Notes: generated by a model from the sequence alone, not told the origin. A stretch of 47,170 nt of DNA from Spirogloea muscicola (GCA_009602725.1 WELB01000017.1:669114-716283), one strand, 5' to 3'; numbered from the stretch's first letter, positions 20,391 through 32,136 are shown. Program-made: numbers and translations.

Positions 20391-23300
20391 CTAGGAGATC
20401 CTGTATGCCCATCCGTGGTCCTGCAAGTACTGCCCCACAGCTTCTCTCAGAGCCAAGTTGGGTACAACCTGCTCCGGATCCAGTGGGGCTCGACTCACTG
20501 GGTCAAACCTCTTCCCTTGCTGCAGACACAACGTTGGGCTAAAGTCATTGTCTTGTGCTCTCTCTTCACATGCTATCAACAAGACACCGCACATACCACC
20601 TTGACAAGGGCTGGAAGCGAAGTTCCCATTGACAGAGCAAAGCTGTGGAGATGACAAAGATGGCTATGTCTGAGACAACTGAGACTGTATGCGTGGGTGC
20701 AATTTCCAGCACAACTCTGAGTATGATGACCTGGAAGTAGGTGGTCTACTGGCTACATCAGAGCTGCAATCCTTTGAGAGATGGCTTCAAGCAAAGCCAG
20801 CTCTGAAGGACGAGTTTTCCTAACAGTCGATGCTAACAGCTAGCTGGGGAAGCAAGCAAGTCTGTGGTGCACAGCATCTTCTGCAGGTTTCACAAGACCA
20901 GGGAGCATTGTGGCGATGACCATCATGAGAAAAAATGATATATGCTTATGCACTGCTGAACAAAGACCTACGAAGAGCTTTAGCAAGTATAAGACTAACA
21001 TTTGCAGCAGCAACAAACTTGTACCTTCTTAAGGTGCTCCATGAGTATGGATCGCTCGTATGAGATGCCGCTCGGTGTGATGACAGGGTCGCGATATATG
21101 TCCATAGTAATATTGCAGCAAAGATGGTCAGGCACCTGCAAGCGTCACCATGATAGACTTTCATAATATGTGCTGCTTTGATGTGCATCACATCTGTGGC
21201 GACCTTAAGTTTCTTCAGTCTTCTTGCAAAAGCAGATCTCTGAAATTGTTGAGACTCAGCCAGGCGGCGCTGCACAAGATTGAGACAGCCCAAGCAAACC
21301 CCTGTCGAGGACAGCCAAGTTGCTGGTACCTGGCCTGGCCTGTCAGGAGCACCAGCCTTCTCAAACACATTCTCCAGCGTGTTCAAATGCTCAGCATACT
21401 CATCATCGACTCTCCTGAGCTCTCTCGTCCTCCAGTCATCCTCATTGCTATGTCTCGCATTCTCAGCACTGCCTTGCCTCAGCAAGTCCTCCTCTCCTGT
21501 TTGTCTTTCCTCTTGCGTGTCCTCCACCTTGATGCCATTCCAGTATTGAGCTACCTCCACGGGAGCTCTCCCACTTGCCTGATGTGGATAGGCGCCGTCT
21601 GCACAGTCCCTCGCTCGGAAATCCCTGGCAGGCCTGTGAGCATCATCAGTTGCAAGCAACCCTTGCTTGAGCCCAGAGGGATGATCAAGACTTGCACGCA
21701 CGAACTGGTGCTCCTGCTTCAGCAGCCTGGCAAGATGCTCCCTGTGCAGTCAAGGGACCAAGGGCACGAGATCAGGACGTGCCAAGAATAACTTGAGTGC
21801 TCCACGTGACTTCCATCTGTGCACGTGATCTGCAAAGAGTGCCAATACTGCCAGCATTGCTGTCACCTAGCCACTACAACTACATCTCCTCCAGAGGTTG
21901 CAGCTGCAACTGGTGGAGTAAAATACGTGACGAGAGAACAATATCAACACCGGCTACAGTCTCAGAAGGATGTACCTCAGGCGATCCTGACGGTCTCGCC
22001 TTGTATTGGACTCGGTCTGCCACTGGCTGAACCGCGCCGTCGCTAGCTCGTGCCAGATCTCGTCCACCATGTTGCCTTGCTTTCCCCCTCTAGCAAGGTC
22101 CAGTGCCTGTTATACATGCAGTGCAGGCCAGGTGTCTAAGCATGCAGTGCAGGCCAGGTGTGTTTGGTCCCTGCTGCTGTTGTGTACATAGTCATGATCT
22201 TGGCCTCCCTTATAGACACCAAATGCAGCACTGATAGCAAGGGTCTGTCATTTATCTTCTGAGATCATTATCTTCTGAGATCATTATCTTCTGAGATCAC
22301 ATCAAAGTAAAACTGCAACTTGTGGCAAGCAGCCTTAGCTTCATAAGCTGCCTCTCACTGGGACTTTGACCATGATGTGTCATGAAGCAGGACTCTGCTG
22401 TAAGACTCAATTGACAAATATTTCCTGGACAGCTTTTTCCTGAAGTCTTTGGACAAGCCTGCACAACGAACACAAAGATGCTCAATAGCTAGCCCAGATG
22501 TGCTACCTTCTCAAGCTCGCGAATGGCATCCTCGTAGAACTTGTGCTGCGACAGCGCCAACCCCAGCATGTAGTGAGCCTGTGGTAGCCAGAGAAGCTGT
22601 GTGAGGCAGCTGAGTGTGGGGCTGTGGCCACGTGGGGTATGCTGAAGACTGATTGCCCTGGTGGGAGGTACTGCCCTGGTGATAGCTAGAAGCTTACACC
22701 TTATCTACCCAGATCAAGACTTCTGCTGGAGGTCGTGCGCGGCTCAATGACAAACACAGGCCAGCAACTATAGATTGTGACAGACAGTTCACGATGACGG
22801 TCTGTGACAGCCCACTAGCCACTGCTCGCTCAGAGCCAATTGTAAAGAGGGTGACAAGAGCGGCAGCAGGGAGAGGAGACGAGGAGGAGTATGACAGCAA
22901 AAATGACGGCTATGATGCCGAGGCGACAGGGGATGAAGGCAGAACCGTGGGAGAGGATGCATAGAAGCTGCATAAGAGGTACCTTGACAGACCCCCGGTC
23001 GAGCTCCAGAGCGCGCTTGCAGTCCGTCTCCACCCTTGGCCAGTCACTGGGCATCGACTCCGGCAGTGGGCCGAAATCAGTGCTCAGAGAAGACGGGCCA
23101 ACGACTATCTGAAGCAAGGCGGACCAGGGAGGGTGATGCGAGGCCCGCAAGCCCAGCATGTGAGCGGGCCGGGCACGCCACGTACTTGCGCTTGCGGTGG
23201 CAGAGCGCCCGGTTGGTCCAGTACACGGGCACCGTGGGGCACAGCGCGATAGCCTGCGCGGCGCTCGCAGCGCACGCAAGCCTGTCCTCAGCGACGCGCT

Positions 23301-23464
23301 CGTCTGATACGCGACGCGCAGAGAGCCGGCAGGGCGGCGCAGGTCGCGGGGTGGCGGCGGCGGTGGGTGCCCACCTCGGTGTAGGCGTCGATGGCGGCGG
23401 CGAGCTTGTCCTTGGCGAAGTACTGGTTGCCCTGCGACTTGAGCGCCTCCGCCTGGCTGGCCAT
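20391..23464 (-). CDS. CHIP: CHIP-type E3 ubiquitin ligase (TPR plus U-box)
   Basis: Co-chaperone ubiquitin ligase that binds Hsp70/Hsp90 tails through TPRs and ubiquitinates clients through its U-box. Exons on the minus strand: 23464-23375, 23253-23186, 23046-22983, 22578-22507, 22106-21976, 21741-21330, 21135-21025, 20519-20391. All phases agree and give 358 residues, against 303 in human CHIP. TPR1 begins MASQAEALKSQGNQYFAKDK; TPR2 has YWTNRALCHRKR and DCKRALELD; TPR3 has AHYMLGLALSQHKFYEDAI. A helical segment (MVDEIWHELATARFSQW) follows, then a coiled-coil region, then VPDHLCCNITMDIYRDPV, ITPSGISYERSILMEHL and FDPVSRAPLDPEQVVPNLAL. The extra length is an acidic, low-complexity insert of about 70-80 residues in the 412-nt exon. 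The start ATG directly precedes the first TPR helix. Confidence 0.95.
22115..22161. repeat. Two direct copies of a 21-bp unit in a CHIP intron
   Basis: CATGCAGTGCAGGCCAGGTG plus T occurs at 22115-22135 and 22141-22161, just beside the acceptor of the fifth CHIP exon. Confidence 0.85.
22252..22299. repeat. Three perfect 16-bp tandem copies in a CHIP intron
   Basis: TTATCTTCTGAGATCA occurs three times without spacing (22252, 22268, 22284). Each unit contains TCTTCTGAGA, which is partly palindromic. Confidence 0.92.
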
Positions 23465-23745
23465 GGCGCCCGCCGGCGCCGCCGGGGGGGGTGGCGGGGG
23501 CCCACCGCACCGCCGCCTTCTGGAAGGCCGCTGGCAGAGACGAGACGAGAGGCCGGGCACGCCTTTGCTTCCCCTTCATCCCGTCAGGCAATGATGTACG
23601 TCCGTCACATGTGCTTGCCCTTGTGCTTGGCCACTCAGGCCCATCCGCCAGTCACTGCACACGGACGTCGCGAGCACCGACTCCGTCCACCCCCGCCAAC
23701 CCCCATTAACCGGCAACGGAAGCAGGGCAAGCGATCCAAGGCAGG

Positions 23746-23762
23746 GGCTGGGAAGGCCAGCC
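23746..23762 (+). repeat. Copy of dispersed GGCTG..AGGCCAGCC repeat
   Basis: Reads GGCTGGGAAGGCCAGCC, in the CHIP 5' flank. Confidence 0.4.
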
Positions 23763-24200
23763 CGTAGTGAATGGACAAGGTCTCAGCCGAACGGCGTTTA
23801 CACCACACGGCGATGCTGCACGAGGACTACAGCAGATGGGAGCTTCGTAACCACGAGTGAGCCGCAGCAAGTCGGAGTGACTGCCAGCTGGAAAAGTGGC
23901 ACACCGACGAGACCCCAAAGAGCGCAAAGAGCGCAATATGCGGACCACCAAGCCGGCGATGAGTATTTCGTGGCGCCGGTGATGGACGTGCACCGGGCAT
24001 TTGGCAGTCTGGGGCTGGACCTTCTGCCCCCTTGGGTTGGGCCACTTTCCGCAGCGGCTTGCACTGCGAGCAATTGATCGTCGGCAGGGACGGCAAGGTG
24101 AGCTACCCGGCTTCAAAGCTGCCGGGTTGCTTGCCCAGGTGTTCCACATGCGGCTATCCTTATCCCTTGTCCTTGTCCCTTATCCTTGTCCAGTCCTTTA

Positions 24201-24477
24201 GGCTGGCCTATCACAGCCACTGCTGTCCATTTCGAAGACCTGTTCCTCGATTCCTCGGGTCTTAGTGGCCGGACCTGTTTTTCCTTTGCCCGAGCAGCAG
24301 CAGTGGTCCTGCTCTTGGGGGTGGGAGGGGTGGAGGGTCACTCTGCAGGCCGCGAGCACCACCCCCCCCCTTGCCCCCCCAGCTCACTCTGTTTTCTACT
24401 GCTATATCGAGGTTCAATGGATCTTAGGAGAACTGTAGCTCTCCCGCAAGATGCGCGAAGGCTGTGATAGGCCAGCC
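24201..24477. repeat. 277-bp segment bounded by perfect 18-bp inverted repeats
   Basis: GGCTGGCCTATCACAGCC at 24201-24218 and its exact reverse complement at 24460-24477 bound a segment with no evident ORF. The shape is that of a small non-autonomous element or a deleted composite. I could not define clear target-site duplications, so mobility is unproven. Confidence 0.5.
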
Positions 24478-25025
24478 CACGAAGAATGTGCTGAATGGGG
24501 CGCCAGCTCGGGGAGCACCCGCCCCTCAGCTGCTCCAGCTGTGTCAAAAAAAATCTGAGTTCCTCCCACGTTCCACACCTAGACGTGTGAGGATAACAGC
24601 ACAATAATTGAACTCTCTAGCCTGGGGAACCGACAAGGGGTGGTGCAAGCACTGTCCACTCTCAAGCAAGCCCTTGGCTGGCTGTTATGGCCGCTCTGCC
24701 ACATCAGTAGCCCCTGCACTCCTTTGACCTGGCTTAGTGTCCCCTTGCCTCGACCCCCTGCCGAAGCCACATTGCAGTAGGCCAGAAGCGGCCCATGTCT
24801 GGCCCTCTCCTGGATCTAGCACGTCAGGCCTTCTGGGAGGTGCTTTCCCTGGCAGTCCTGCACGACAGGCCAAGCGGCTCCACAACATGCTGCCACACCC
24901 ACCAACCGCGGGTCGTCTGTTGGCTCGCCTGCCAGCTGACGGCAGCAAGCTTGCCAGCTAGCGGCAGCAGTGGCTCTTGGCAACTGTACCAAGGCCAAGG
25001 CCTTAGATATCCGTGGCCCTTGCAA

Positions 25026-25485
25026 TCACGTCACCTCAGTGTGCTGTGGCGAACCATCCCAGGAGCCACCACTCTCAGTGCCAACAGAGATTGTGGAATC
25101 AAGCTGGTGCCCACCTGCCCCTGCCTCCCCTGCACGTCGACTCCCTGTGCTTCCAGCTGCACCCTGCCTCGTCTCTTGCCTATCTGCCTCCCTCCCCTTG
25201 CTTGGCGTGGCTGAATCCTCCTCTTTGCCATCCTGCTCCGCAGCAATGGAGGCCTCCTCCCCGTCATCAACAGCATCAAATGCAGCACAATCGAGCGACT
25301 GGCCACCAGCGACCTCTTCACGTACAGCACCCTCACTTGATGCTGACACCGAAGTTGCTGTGGTTCCTGCCTGAGATGATCGCGGTGCAGCTTCCTGGGG
25401 CCCCTCCTCAACCTCCGCCTCCTCCTCCTCCTCCTCCTCCGCCTCCTCCTCCTCCTCCGCCTCCTCCTCCTCCTCCTCCTCCTCC

Positions 25486-25518
<33 letters not shown>

Positions 25519-28500
25519 TCACCATCGCCCTCTTCCTCTGCTTCTTTCAGCCACTGTGGAAAGACACGCTAACTCCTGATGAGCGCTTGTGATCCTGCGA
25601 CCTGGAGCCTTGCATCTTGACTGGGCTAAGGCAGACAGACGTGACTCTGGTGCCAGAACATCCATAGCACGATGATGGCAAAGTGGTAGAAGTCAAAGCC
25701 TACTTACCGTGATGAACTTGGACGACTGGTCGAGGAACACCTTCTCTGACTTATCCGCAAACTCCTTCTCGGCTGCCCATGACATGATTGCCTCCTCCGA
25801 GGCAATGTCCTCATGGTACAGCACCTCCAGCACCTGCTCCTACTATGCAGGCTAATCAGCTCCACAGCAGGCCTGCTGAAGAGAGGCCAGAGTGCGCGAA
25901 CCTATGCAGCATCATCGAACTTCCAGAGACAGGACCTTCTGGCGAGATATAAACAGAGCTGAACATCAAGAGCAATTGAGAGCAGACTCCATCGTGGCAC
26001 AGGCAATGCAACAGAGTCTGAAGGCATGGTGGAGGTGCCTGGCTGAAGAGAGGAGCCATCTCCTTGCCGCCCTCTGAGCAGCACTCCTCAAATGTTAGAA
26101 GGACCTCGACCTGAATGGCCAACCGACATCTGATATTAGTGCCATACAATATGTGGCACTCTTCCAGTCACGTGCTTCAGAGTTGGCGCCTCCGCACCTC
26201 GTCATCCACGGACTTAAGGAAGCGTCGAAGCAGCGGGCCCCACTTGTGCATAACCCTCTTGGACTCTGCAAGGACGCCACCTGCCAAGACACACTTATCA
26301 GTGGCTTGCTTAGGCTTGAGGACCAGGAACTCATGTGGTTACTGAGCTGTCGTGCTTACACTTCTTGGCCATTTATAATGCTCAGTGTACATTCAGGCCG
26401 TGCATAACCGAACAGGCAAGAGCAAAGGGCCGCTATTGGGCTTCCTGCCATTTCATCAAGCATGCCCGTAATATGATCTATGATAGGCCACAAATACATC
26501 AACAAGTCCTCAAGGATGAGTGAGCAATGCCTCCTCTTGCACAGGCCCATACTTGCATCACTATGTGAAGCCTCAAGGACAAGCGACACCATTTCCTGGA
26601 ACATCGCGCTCGCACAATCTGCAAAGGTCTTGTTGTATGCCAACCTGTTGCACCATCACAAAAGGACTGTGTGCCCGTTCAAGCTCAAGCAGGTGGTGCT
26701 AATCCATATGGACAACGGGTGCAGTAGGATATTTACATGGAGCCAGCTACAGACGCTCTCATTGTGCAAGACATTCATGTGGTTTGTGGCTTGTACATGA
26801 AGCCAAGCACTTGGCCATGTACAAGGACAAGCGAGGGGCTCACAATCATGACTCTGACTCACTTGACAGCATTGACCTCCAAGACCACATTGTCTGGGTG
26901 TACACCCTCGAGTGCAGCTCGCCTAAACATCTCCTTGACCTGTGAAGCGAGACAGCCTCAACCTTCATCTGTGACAGTAATCCTTGTCAAGACAATGACC
27001 AGCCACCTGAATACGAGCTGTCCCATTGATGCATATTGACAATGGGAAGGCTTCATGGTCTTCCACTGCAAAAGTGCCAACCTCATTGTCGAACTCTTCC
27101 CCCTCCTCGTCCTCCTCGTCCTCCTCGTCTTCAGCTCCTCCTGCCATGCCAGCTTCTCCCCCTTCACTTTCTTCCGCTGGTGCCACCTTGGCCTCCAGTG
27201 CACGTCTTGCGAGATCAGCCACAATGTGTTCGGGGACTGGAGCCATGGAGTATCTCCAAGAATCCTCATCTTCCCCTCTCACGGACCACTTGTAACCAGC
27301 ACCTCCAACCCCCACCTGCACTTGAGGAGAAGAGCACAGCGAGTTGGCCCGCATATGCCTCCAATGTATGCAATGCTGACTCTGCCAGCTGGTTGCATTT
27401 GCAACAGACAAACACAATTGCTGCTTGACTACAATGCAGCTAAGAGATGGATGTGCAGCTTCAGTCTGCTGCCGAGCTGTATACCTCGTTGTCGGCCCAG
27501 CGCGATGCATCTGCACCTGCCCTTTGCGCCTGAGCTTCTCCGTGGTCGCTTTCCTCGTGCTTCTCGCGGGTGCCTGCGCCCTCCGCCAAGGAAATGCCAC
27601 ATCCAATCATTGACTTGCTTGCCCGTGGCCTCGACCACCCCCATTGCCACATGCAAGGGTCTGTACGAACCAAGCCATGCATCAAGCCCAGTGCATTTTC
27701 AAACACCATTGTCGAGCAAGACCAGTCCTCCTTCTCCTCTATGCGCGTGTCACTGACCTTCTTTGTCTCCCATGCCCGTTTCAAAGGTGGTATCACCAGA
27801 CTCCAGCTCCTCGTCGCTGTCATCATCCAGGGGCTGCGGATGCTGGGATATCCTCGAGTAGGCGGGCACATGGAAGTCTTGACCAATCACAACCTGGCAA
27901 TGACGTGTGCAGTCCACACAGCCACATCTTCAGCGCGAGCAGGGCATAGTCACAGAGTCCTTGGGCTTGCATCCACAGGCCGATGCTCACAACGAGCTGT
28001 GGGTCGCGGGTCGCCCACCTGGAATGACAGCACCGTCCCAGGCTCCAAGACGGCACGCTCCCGCACCACGACCTTGTCACACACCAGGGCGTGGGACATG
28101 CGGACGCCGTCCTTGATGGTGACATTGTCCCATATGTAGCTGCCCTCGATCTGGACGTTTGTGCCAATGGTGCAGTTGCGGCCGATGACAGAGTTTCTGA
28201 TGATGGAGTTGTCGCCGACTCGGGTGTTCTCCCCCAGGACAGTGTCCTCGCCTATCTTGACCGACCTCGCCGTGACCACGCCTGCCGAAGCAGCGGCAAA
28301 GGCGCACAATCACACAACCCGAGGAGGCGATCGCACCAGTCAGCGAGAGCAAGATTGGCACTCGAATTTGATCGTGTGCCAAAGGCCTCACCGTCCTCGC
28401 GGTAGACGTTGCCGCGGCCGAGGCGGACGCCGCCAGAGTAGAGCGAGAAGTGGTTGTCTGGCACGAGGGGAAAGGACCACCGCGCGATCACGTCGCGGCT

Positions 28501-29082
28501 GACGGCGTCGTACGACGCCAGGTTCTCGACGTGGGCAGCATATTCCCCGGCCAGCTCGTATGTGTATATCTTGTTGCCCGAGACCTGCGGCCAGCATCAC
28601 GAGCAGTGTGAGATGGTCGATGTTGCCATCCTCCGGCCAATCATCGCAGCTGCGACGGTCGCAGCCCGCATTGGCCTCGTGCAGGACGCACCTCACCTCG
28701 TCACTGAGGAGGCCCTTGACGAAGTCGCGTCGGATGTCCTGGTAGTCGAAGTTGTCGGTGAAGAGGTAGAGCACCTCCAGCGCGCAGATGTCAATGTGGC
28801 AGTCCTGCGAGCAGTCCCAGAGCGGCGGGGCTGTGAGCCCGGGAGCCCGGGCCGCGACGGGTCGGTGGGCGCCCACGTCGATGCAGCTCGGTGGCGAGGA
28901 GGGCGACCTGAAGGTCGTCGCGGAGCTCCACGTGGTCGTGGCCGGCGAGCAGCGGCGCGTCAGGCTGACGCTCGGCGGCGCCGTCGACGGCGGCGTGGTC
29001 GTAGTGGAGGAGCTGGCTGGTGGCGGCGTCGACGGCGAGGCGCAGCGGCGGCGCGCCGAGGCGGGTGCGGCCGGTGAGCGGG
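25026..29082 (-). CDS. EIF2B5: Translation initiation factor eIF2B epsilon subunit, N-terminus in gap
   Basis: Catalytic subunit of the guanine-nucleotide exchange factor for eIF2. Minus-strand exons: 29082(gap)-28908, 28804-28697, 28584-28392, 28281-28019, 27893-27758, 27573-27485, 27315-27082, 26939-26863, 26644-26553, 26280-26198, 26110-26039, 25833-25708, 25553-25026; all phases agree. Blocks: DCHIDICALEVLYLFTDNFD, then the left-handed beta-helix of isoleucine-patch repeats (NSVIGRNCTIGTNVQIEG, SYIWDNVTIKDG), an acidic linker (LDDDSDEELESG), SWRYSMAPVPEHI, and the W2/eIF5C domain (LAYNKTFADCASAMFQEMV, KWGPLLRRFLKSVDDEVE, EEAIMSWAAEKEFADKSEK, ending WLKEAEEE). The intron at 26038 uses a GC donor. 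After WLKEA there is an unusual poly-Glu run and a tail of about 110 residues. Most of the nucleotidyltransferase-like domain is hidden in the gap. Confidence 0.95.
25412..25511. repeat. CTC/GAG trinucleotide repeat encoding poly-Glu
   Basis: About 100 bp of (CTC)n with scattered CGC interruptions, read on the minus strand as Glu with a few Ala near the C-terminus of eIF2B epsilon. Length may differ between strains. Confidence 0.95.
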
Positions 29083-30037
29083 NNNNNNNNNNNNNNNNNN
29101 NNNNNNNNNNNNNNNNNNNNNNNNNNNNNNNNNNNNNNNNNNNNNNNNNNNNNNNNNNNNNNNNNNNNNNNNNNNNNNNNNNNNNNNNNNNNNNNNNNNN
29201 NNNNNNNNNNNNNNNNNNNNNNNNNNNNNNNNNNNNNNNNNNNNNNNNNNNNNNNNNNNNNNNNNNNNNNNNNNNNNNNNNNNNNNNNNNNNNNNNNNNN
29301 NNNNNNNNNNNNNNNNNNNNNNNNNNNNNNNNNNNNNNNNNNNNNNNNNNNNNNNNNNNNNNNNNNNNNNNNNNNNNNNNNNNNNNNNNNNNNNNNNNNN
29401 NNNNNNNNNNNNNNNNNNNNNNNNNNNNNNNNNNNNNNNNNNNNNNNNNNNNNNNNNNNNNNNNNNNNNNNNNNNNNNNNNNNNNNNNNNNNNNNNNNNN
29501 NNNNNNNNNNNNNNNNNNNNNNNNNNNNNNNNNNNNNNNNNNNNNNNNNNNNNNNNNNNNNNNNNNNNNNNNNNNNNNNNNNNNNNNNNNNNNNNNNNNN
29601 NNNNNNNNNNNNNNNNNNNNNNNNNNNNNNNNNNNNNNNNNNNNNNNNNNNNNNNNNNNNNNNNNNNNNNNNNNNNNNNNNNNNNNNNNNNNNNNNNNNN
29701 NNNNNNNNNNNNNNNNNNNNNNNNNNNNNNNNNNNNNNNNNNNNNNNNNNNNNNNNNNNNNNNNNNNNNNNNNNNNNNNNNNNNNNNNNNNNNNNNNNNN
29801 NNNNNNNNNNNNNNNNNNNNNNNNNNNNNNNNNNNNNNNNNNNNNNNNNNNNNNNNNNNNNNNNNNNNNNNNNNNNNNNNNNNNNNNNNNNNNNNNNNNN
29901 NNNNNNNNNNNNNNNNNNNNNNNNNNNNNNNNNNNNNNNNNNNNNNNNNNNNNNNNNNNNNNNNNNNNNNNNNNNNNNNNNNNNNNNNNNNNNNNNNNNN
30001 NNNNNNNNNNNNNNNNNNNNNNNNNNNNNNNNNNNNN
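29083..30037. other. 955-base assembly gap
   Basis: Run of N covering the 5' part of eIF2B epsilon on one side and of MED27 on the other. Its right edge is a CCG repeat. The stated size may be only an estimate. Confidence 0.95.
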
Positions 30038-31859
30038 CCGCCGCCGCCGCCGCCGTCGCAGCTGGCCGTCTGCCCCGACGCCGCGCTGCTGCCGTACCTG
30101 TGGAAGCGGCACCTCTGCGGCGCCGCCGCGCACAAGGCCGGCGAGCGCGCCAGGTGGGCTCCGGCAGGCACCGCGCCCGAGCCCCAGCCCGGCTGCTGGG
30201 CGGGCACCCATCTGGGCGCCCAGCTCTGCCGTCGTTGAGGCATGCGGGCACCCTTGACTCTTACCCACAAAGCCCACAACGCACACTGCCGACGCTTAGT
30301 CGCTTAGACTGACGTGAGTCTGTGAATCGAAGCTCAGAGACGAAGCGTCCACGAAGCTCTTGTCACAACGAAGCTTAGACTCACAGTAAACGAAGCATAG
30401 ACTCAATAAGGATGCTGCCAACTTTCCTGTGTCATGCCACGCTGTTGTGGTTTTGCTGCTGACGACGGGCTCCATTGACTGGTCCGCTCGGAGCAAGTCC
30501 TCAGAGCCTCTTTGGATGCGTTCGTGCACCGGCGGGAGGCGAGCCAGGCCAGCGCCGGCGGCACTCTACGAGCACCCGAGGACGCCGCCGCCGCGCCCCC
30601 AGCCCCTCCAGTGTCGCTGCAGGATGCTGTCCGCAGCGCGCGGCTTGCCTGCCCGGGCTTGAGGCTGGAGCTCCACTCGCGGGTGGCTTGGCAGCGGCTG
30701 GCTCTGAGGCCCTCTCCCGCAGCCGGCGACTTGGGGAGCGCGCTGCCTTCCGTGCAGCACGTGGAGGCTAGCGGGCCAAGGCAGCAGCCGGTGCAGCCAG
30801 CTGCTGTGAGCTCGACACCAGGAGCAGCGGGGCCGACCTCCATGGGCGGCACCAGTGACAAGGGGCCTGCAGCTGTGTTGCTGGCCTGCTGCCCTGGCAT
30901 CCTGCAGTCAGCACTCTCGCTGCTGCCCACTGATTCTGCTCAAGTTGACGCCATCGCGGTCTTCTCTGAGGATGAGGTGAGGATGTGGCAAATAGCAATT
31001 GGCCCGATACCTGTTCCATGGATGCCTTCAGCTGCACTTGCCAGCTGAGCTTGTTGACGGCTTGCCGCTCTTCTATCACTGCCATTCAGCTGTTCATTAA
31101 GTGTTGACGGTGTGTGACAAGCAGCACCTTTGTATATGCTGCTCACACAGGCCCCTAGCAATGTGCACCCTTGGGGGCGCCCTTCCGACAACGTCTTCCG
31201 CTTGCTCACACTCGAGGCCGGAAAGGCACGCTTGACCCTCAGTCAGAAGATGCCTCCCGCAAAAGCGCTCGAATCGCTCCTCCGCTGGGTGTTCTCCTGC
31301 CGCACCCTTTTCACACTGCCGTGCAGGTGAGCATGCCGCTGCCCTCGACCTGCCCAGCACTGCCTCGCCTCTCAGCTCCTCTTCCTCTCCTCTAGTGCAC
31401 ATCTGTTACTTTGCCTGCAAAGTCTGCGGCCCCCTTGCTTGCTTAGCGCCTGATCTGCTAGTGTTGGCTCCTGCACATGACGAAGCGACTCGATGCACTG
31501 CCACTGGCCCCAGTTGGCCCTCGACTTCACCGCGGCTGGGCGGCAGGTTCAATACGCATGCTGAGGAAGTTACAACCAACCCCAGTGAAAAGCAATGGGC
31601 CATACTGACACCCCACCCTGGCTGTGGCCCTGAACACAGCACCTGCCACTCTCTCTTGGCACTGGACTCAACCTCTGGCGTCCTCTTGCCGCCCCTGTGC
31701 CGGCCTTTTTACCTTCCACCTGCTCCTCGGCCGCAGTCAGTGAGTGGGCCCAGCAAGGCTCAAGGTCCAATGAGTGCACAAGCAGTGGCTTACCACCTTC
31801 AATGTACCCATGGTAGCGAGGACCACAAGACTTTGACTGCACTTGCAAGGCGTTCGTAG
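30038..31859 (+). CDS. MED27: Mediator complex subunit 27 (MED27), 5' end in gap
   Basis: Tail-region Mediator subunit acting on RNA polymerase II transcription. Exons: from the gap to about 30153, 30494-30976, 31151-31326, 31640-31859. The diagnostic part is C-terminal: SDNVFRLLTLEAGKARLTLS, ALESLLRWVFSCRTLFTLPC, then STCHSLLALDSTSGVLLPP, LCRPFYLPP and AYHLQC. This is the MED27 zinc-binding pattern of Cys-x2-Cys, a Leu-Pro-Pro loop and a terminal His/Cys. The first visible segment reads AALLPYLWKRHLCGAAAHKA, but its donor phase does not match the next exon, so an unseen exon or another donor is needed there. The 30494 exon is Ala/Pro-rich and poorly conserved, ending AIAVFSEDE. A possible GTGAGT donor near 31742 is read through in my model. 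Confidence 0.75.
30297..30410. repeat. CGAAGC-motif repeats with inverted arms in a MED27 intron
   Basis: CGAAGC recurs several times (AATCGAAGCTC, GACGAAGCGTC, CACGAAGCTCT, AACGAAGCTTAGAC, AACGAAGCATAGAC). GTGAGTCT near 30314 is inverted as AGACTCAC near 30377, giving an imperfect hairpin. Confidence 0.6.
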
Positions 31860-32136
31860 CAGCACTCAAATTCAGCCACAAGACTGCAACATATCTTATG
31901 TCTCCGAAATAACAGTGGGCGGTCACACATTAAGAATGTCATCAGGTCTAAGTAATCTACAAGCAAGCAAGACATCAAGCCCAGTGTCAAAAATTGAAGT
32001 GTCAAGAATTGAAGGTTGATCATGCATGCATTTTGACCTCAAACGCACGTGAAAGCCGGGCACTGCAAGTGACCCCTGAAAGGTAATCAAGCACAACTCT
32101 GGCTCACGAGGTACATGGCATGATTCTTAGCAAGTG

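Larger units (their letters stand above)
23465..25025. other. Intergenic region between CHIP and eIF2B epsilon
   Basis: CHIP 5' flank followed by the 3' flank of eIF2B epsilon. No conserved coding segment found on either strand. It holds short CCTTGTCCCTTAT-like repeats at 24155-24195, a C/A homopolymer-rich stretch near 24360-24380, and three copies of the dispersed GGCCAGCC repeat. Confidence 0.5.

Noticed and set aside
22252-22299. CRISPR-like array
   Set aside because: The units are contiguous with no spacers and lie in a eukaryotic intron.
25013-25579. Proline-rich plus-strand ORF and Arg-rich minus-frame ORF over the CTC repeat
   Set aside because: Both are shadows of the GAG repeat; the Glu frame continues the eIF2B epsilon W2 domain.
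28388-30312. Several 430-630 residue ORFs crossing the N gap
   Set aside because: They exist only because Ns hide stop codons; real exons on each side belong to eIF2B epsilon and MED27.
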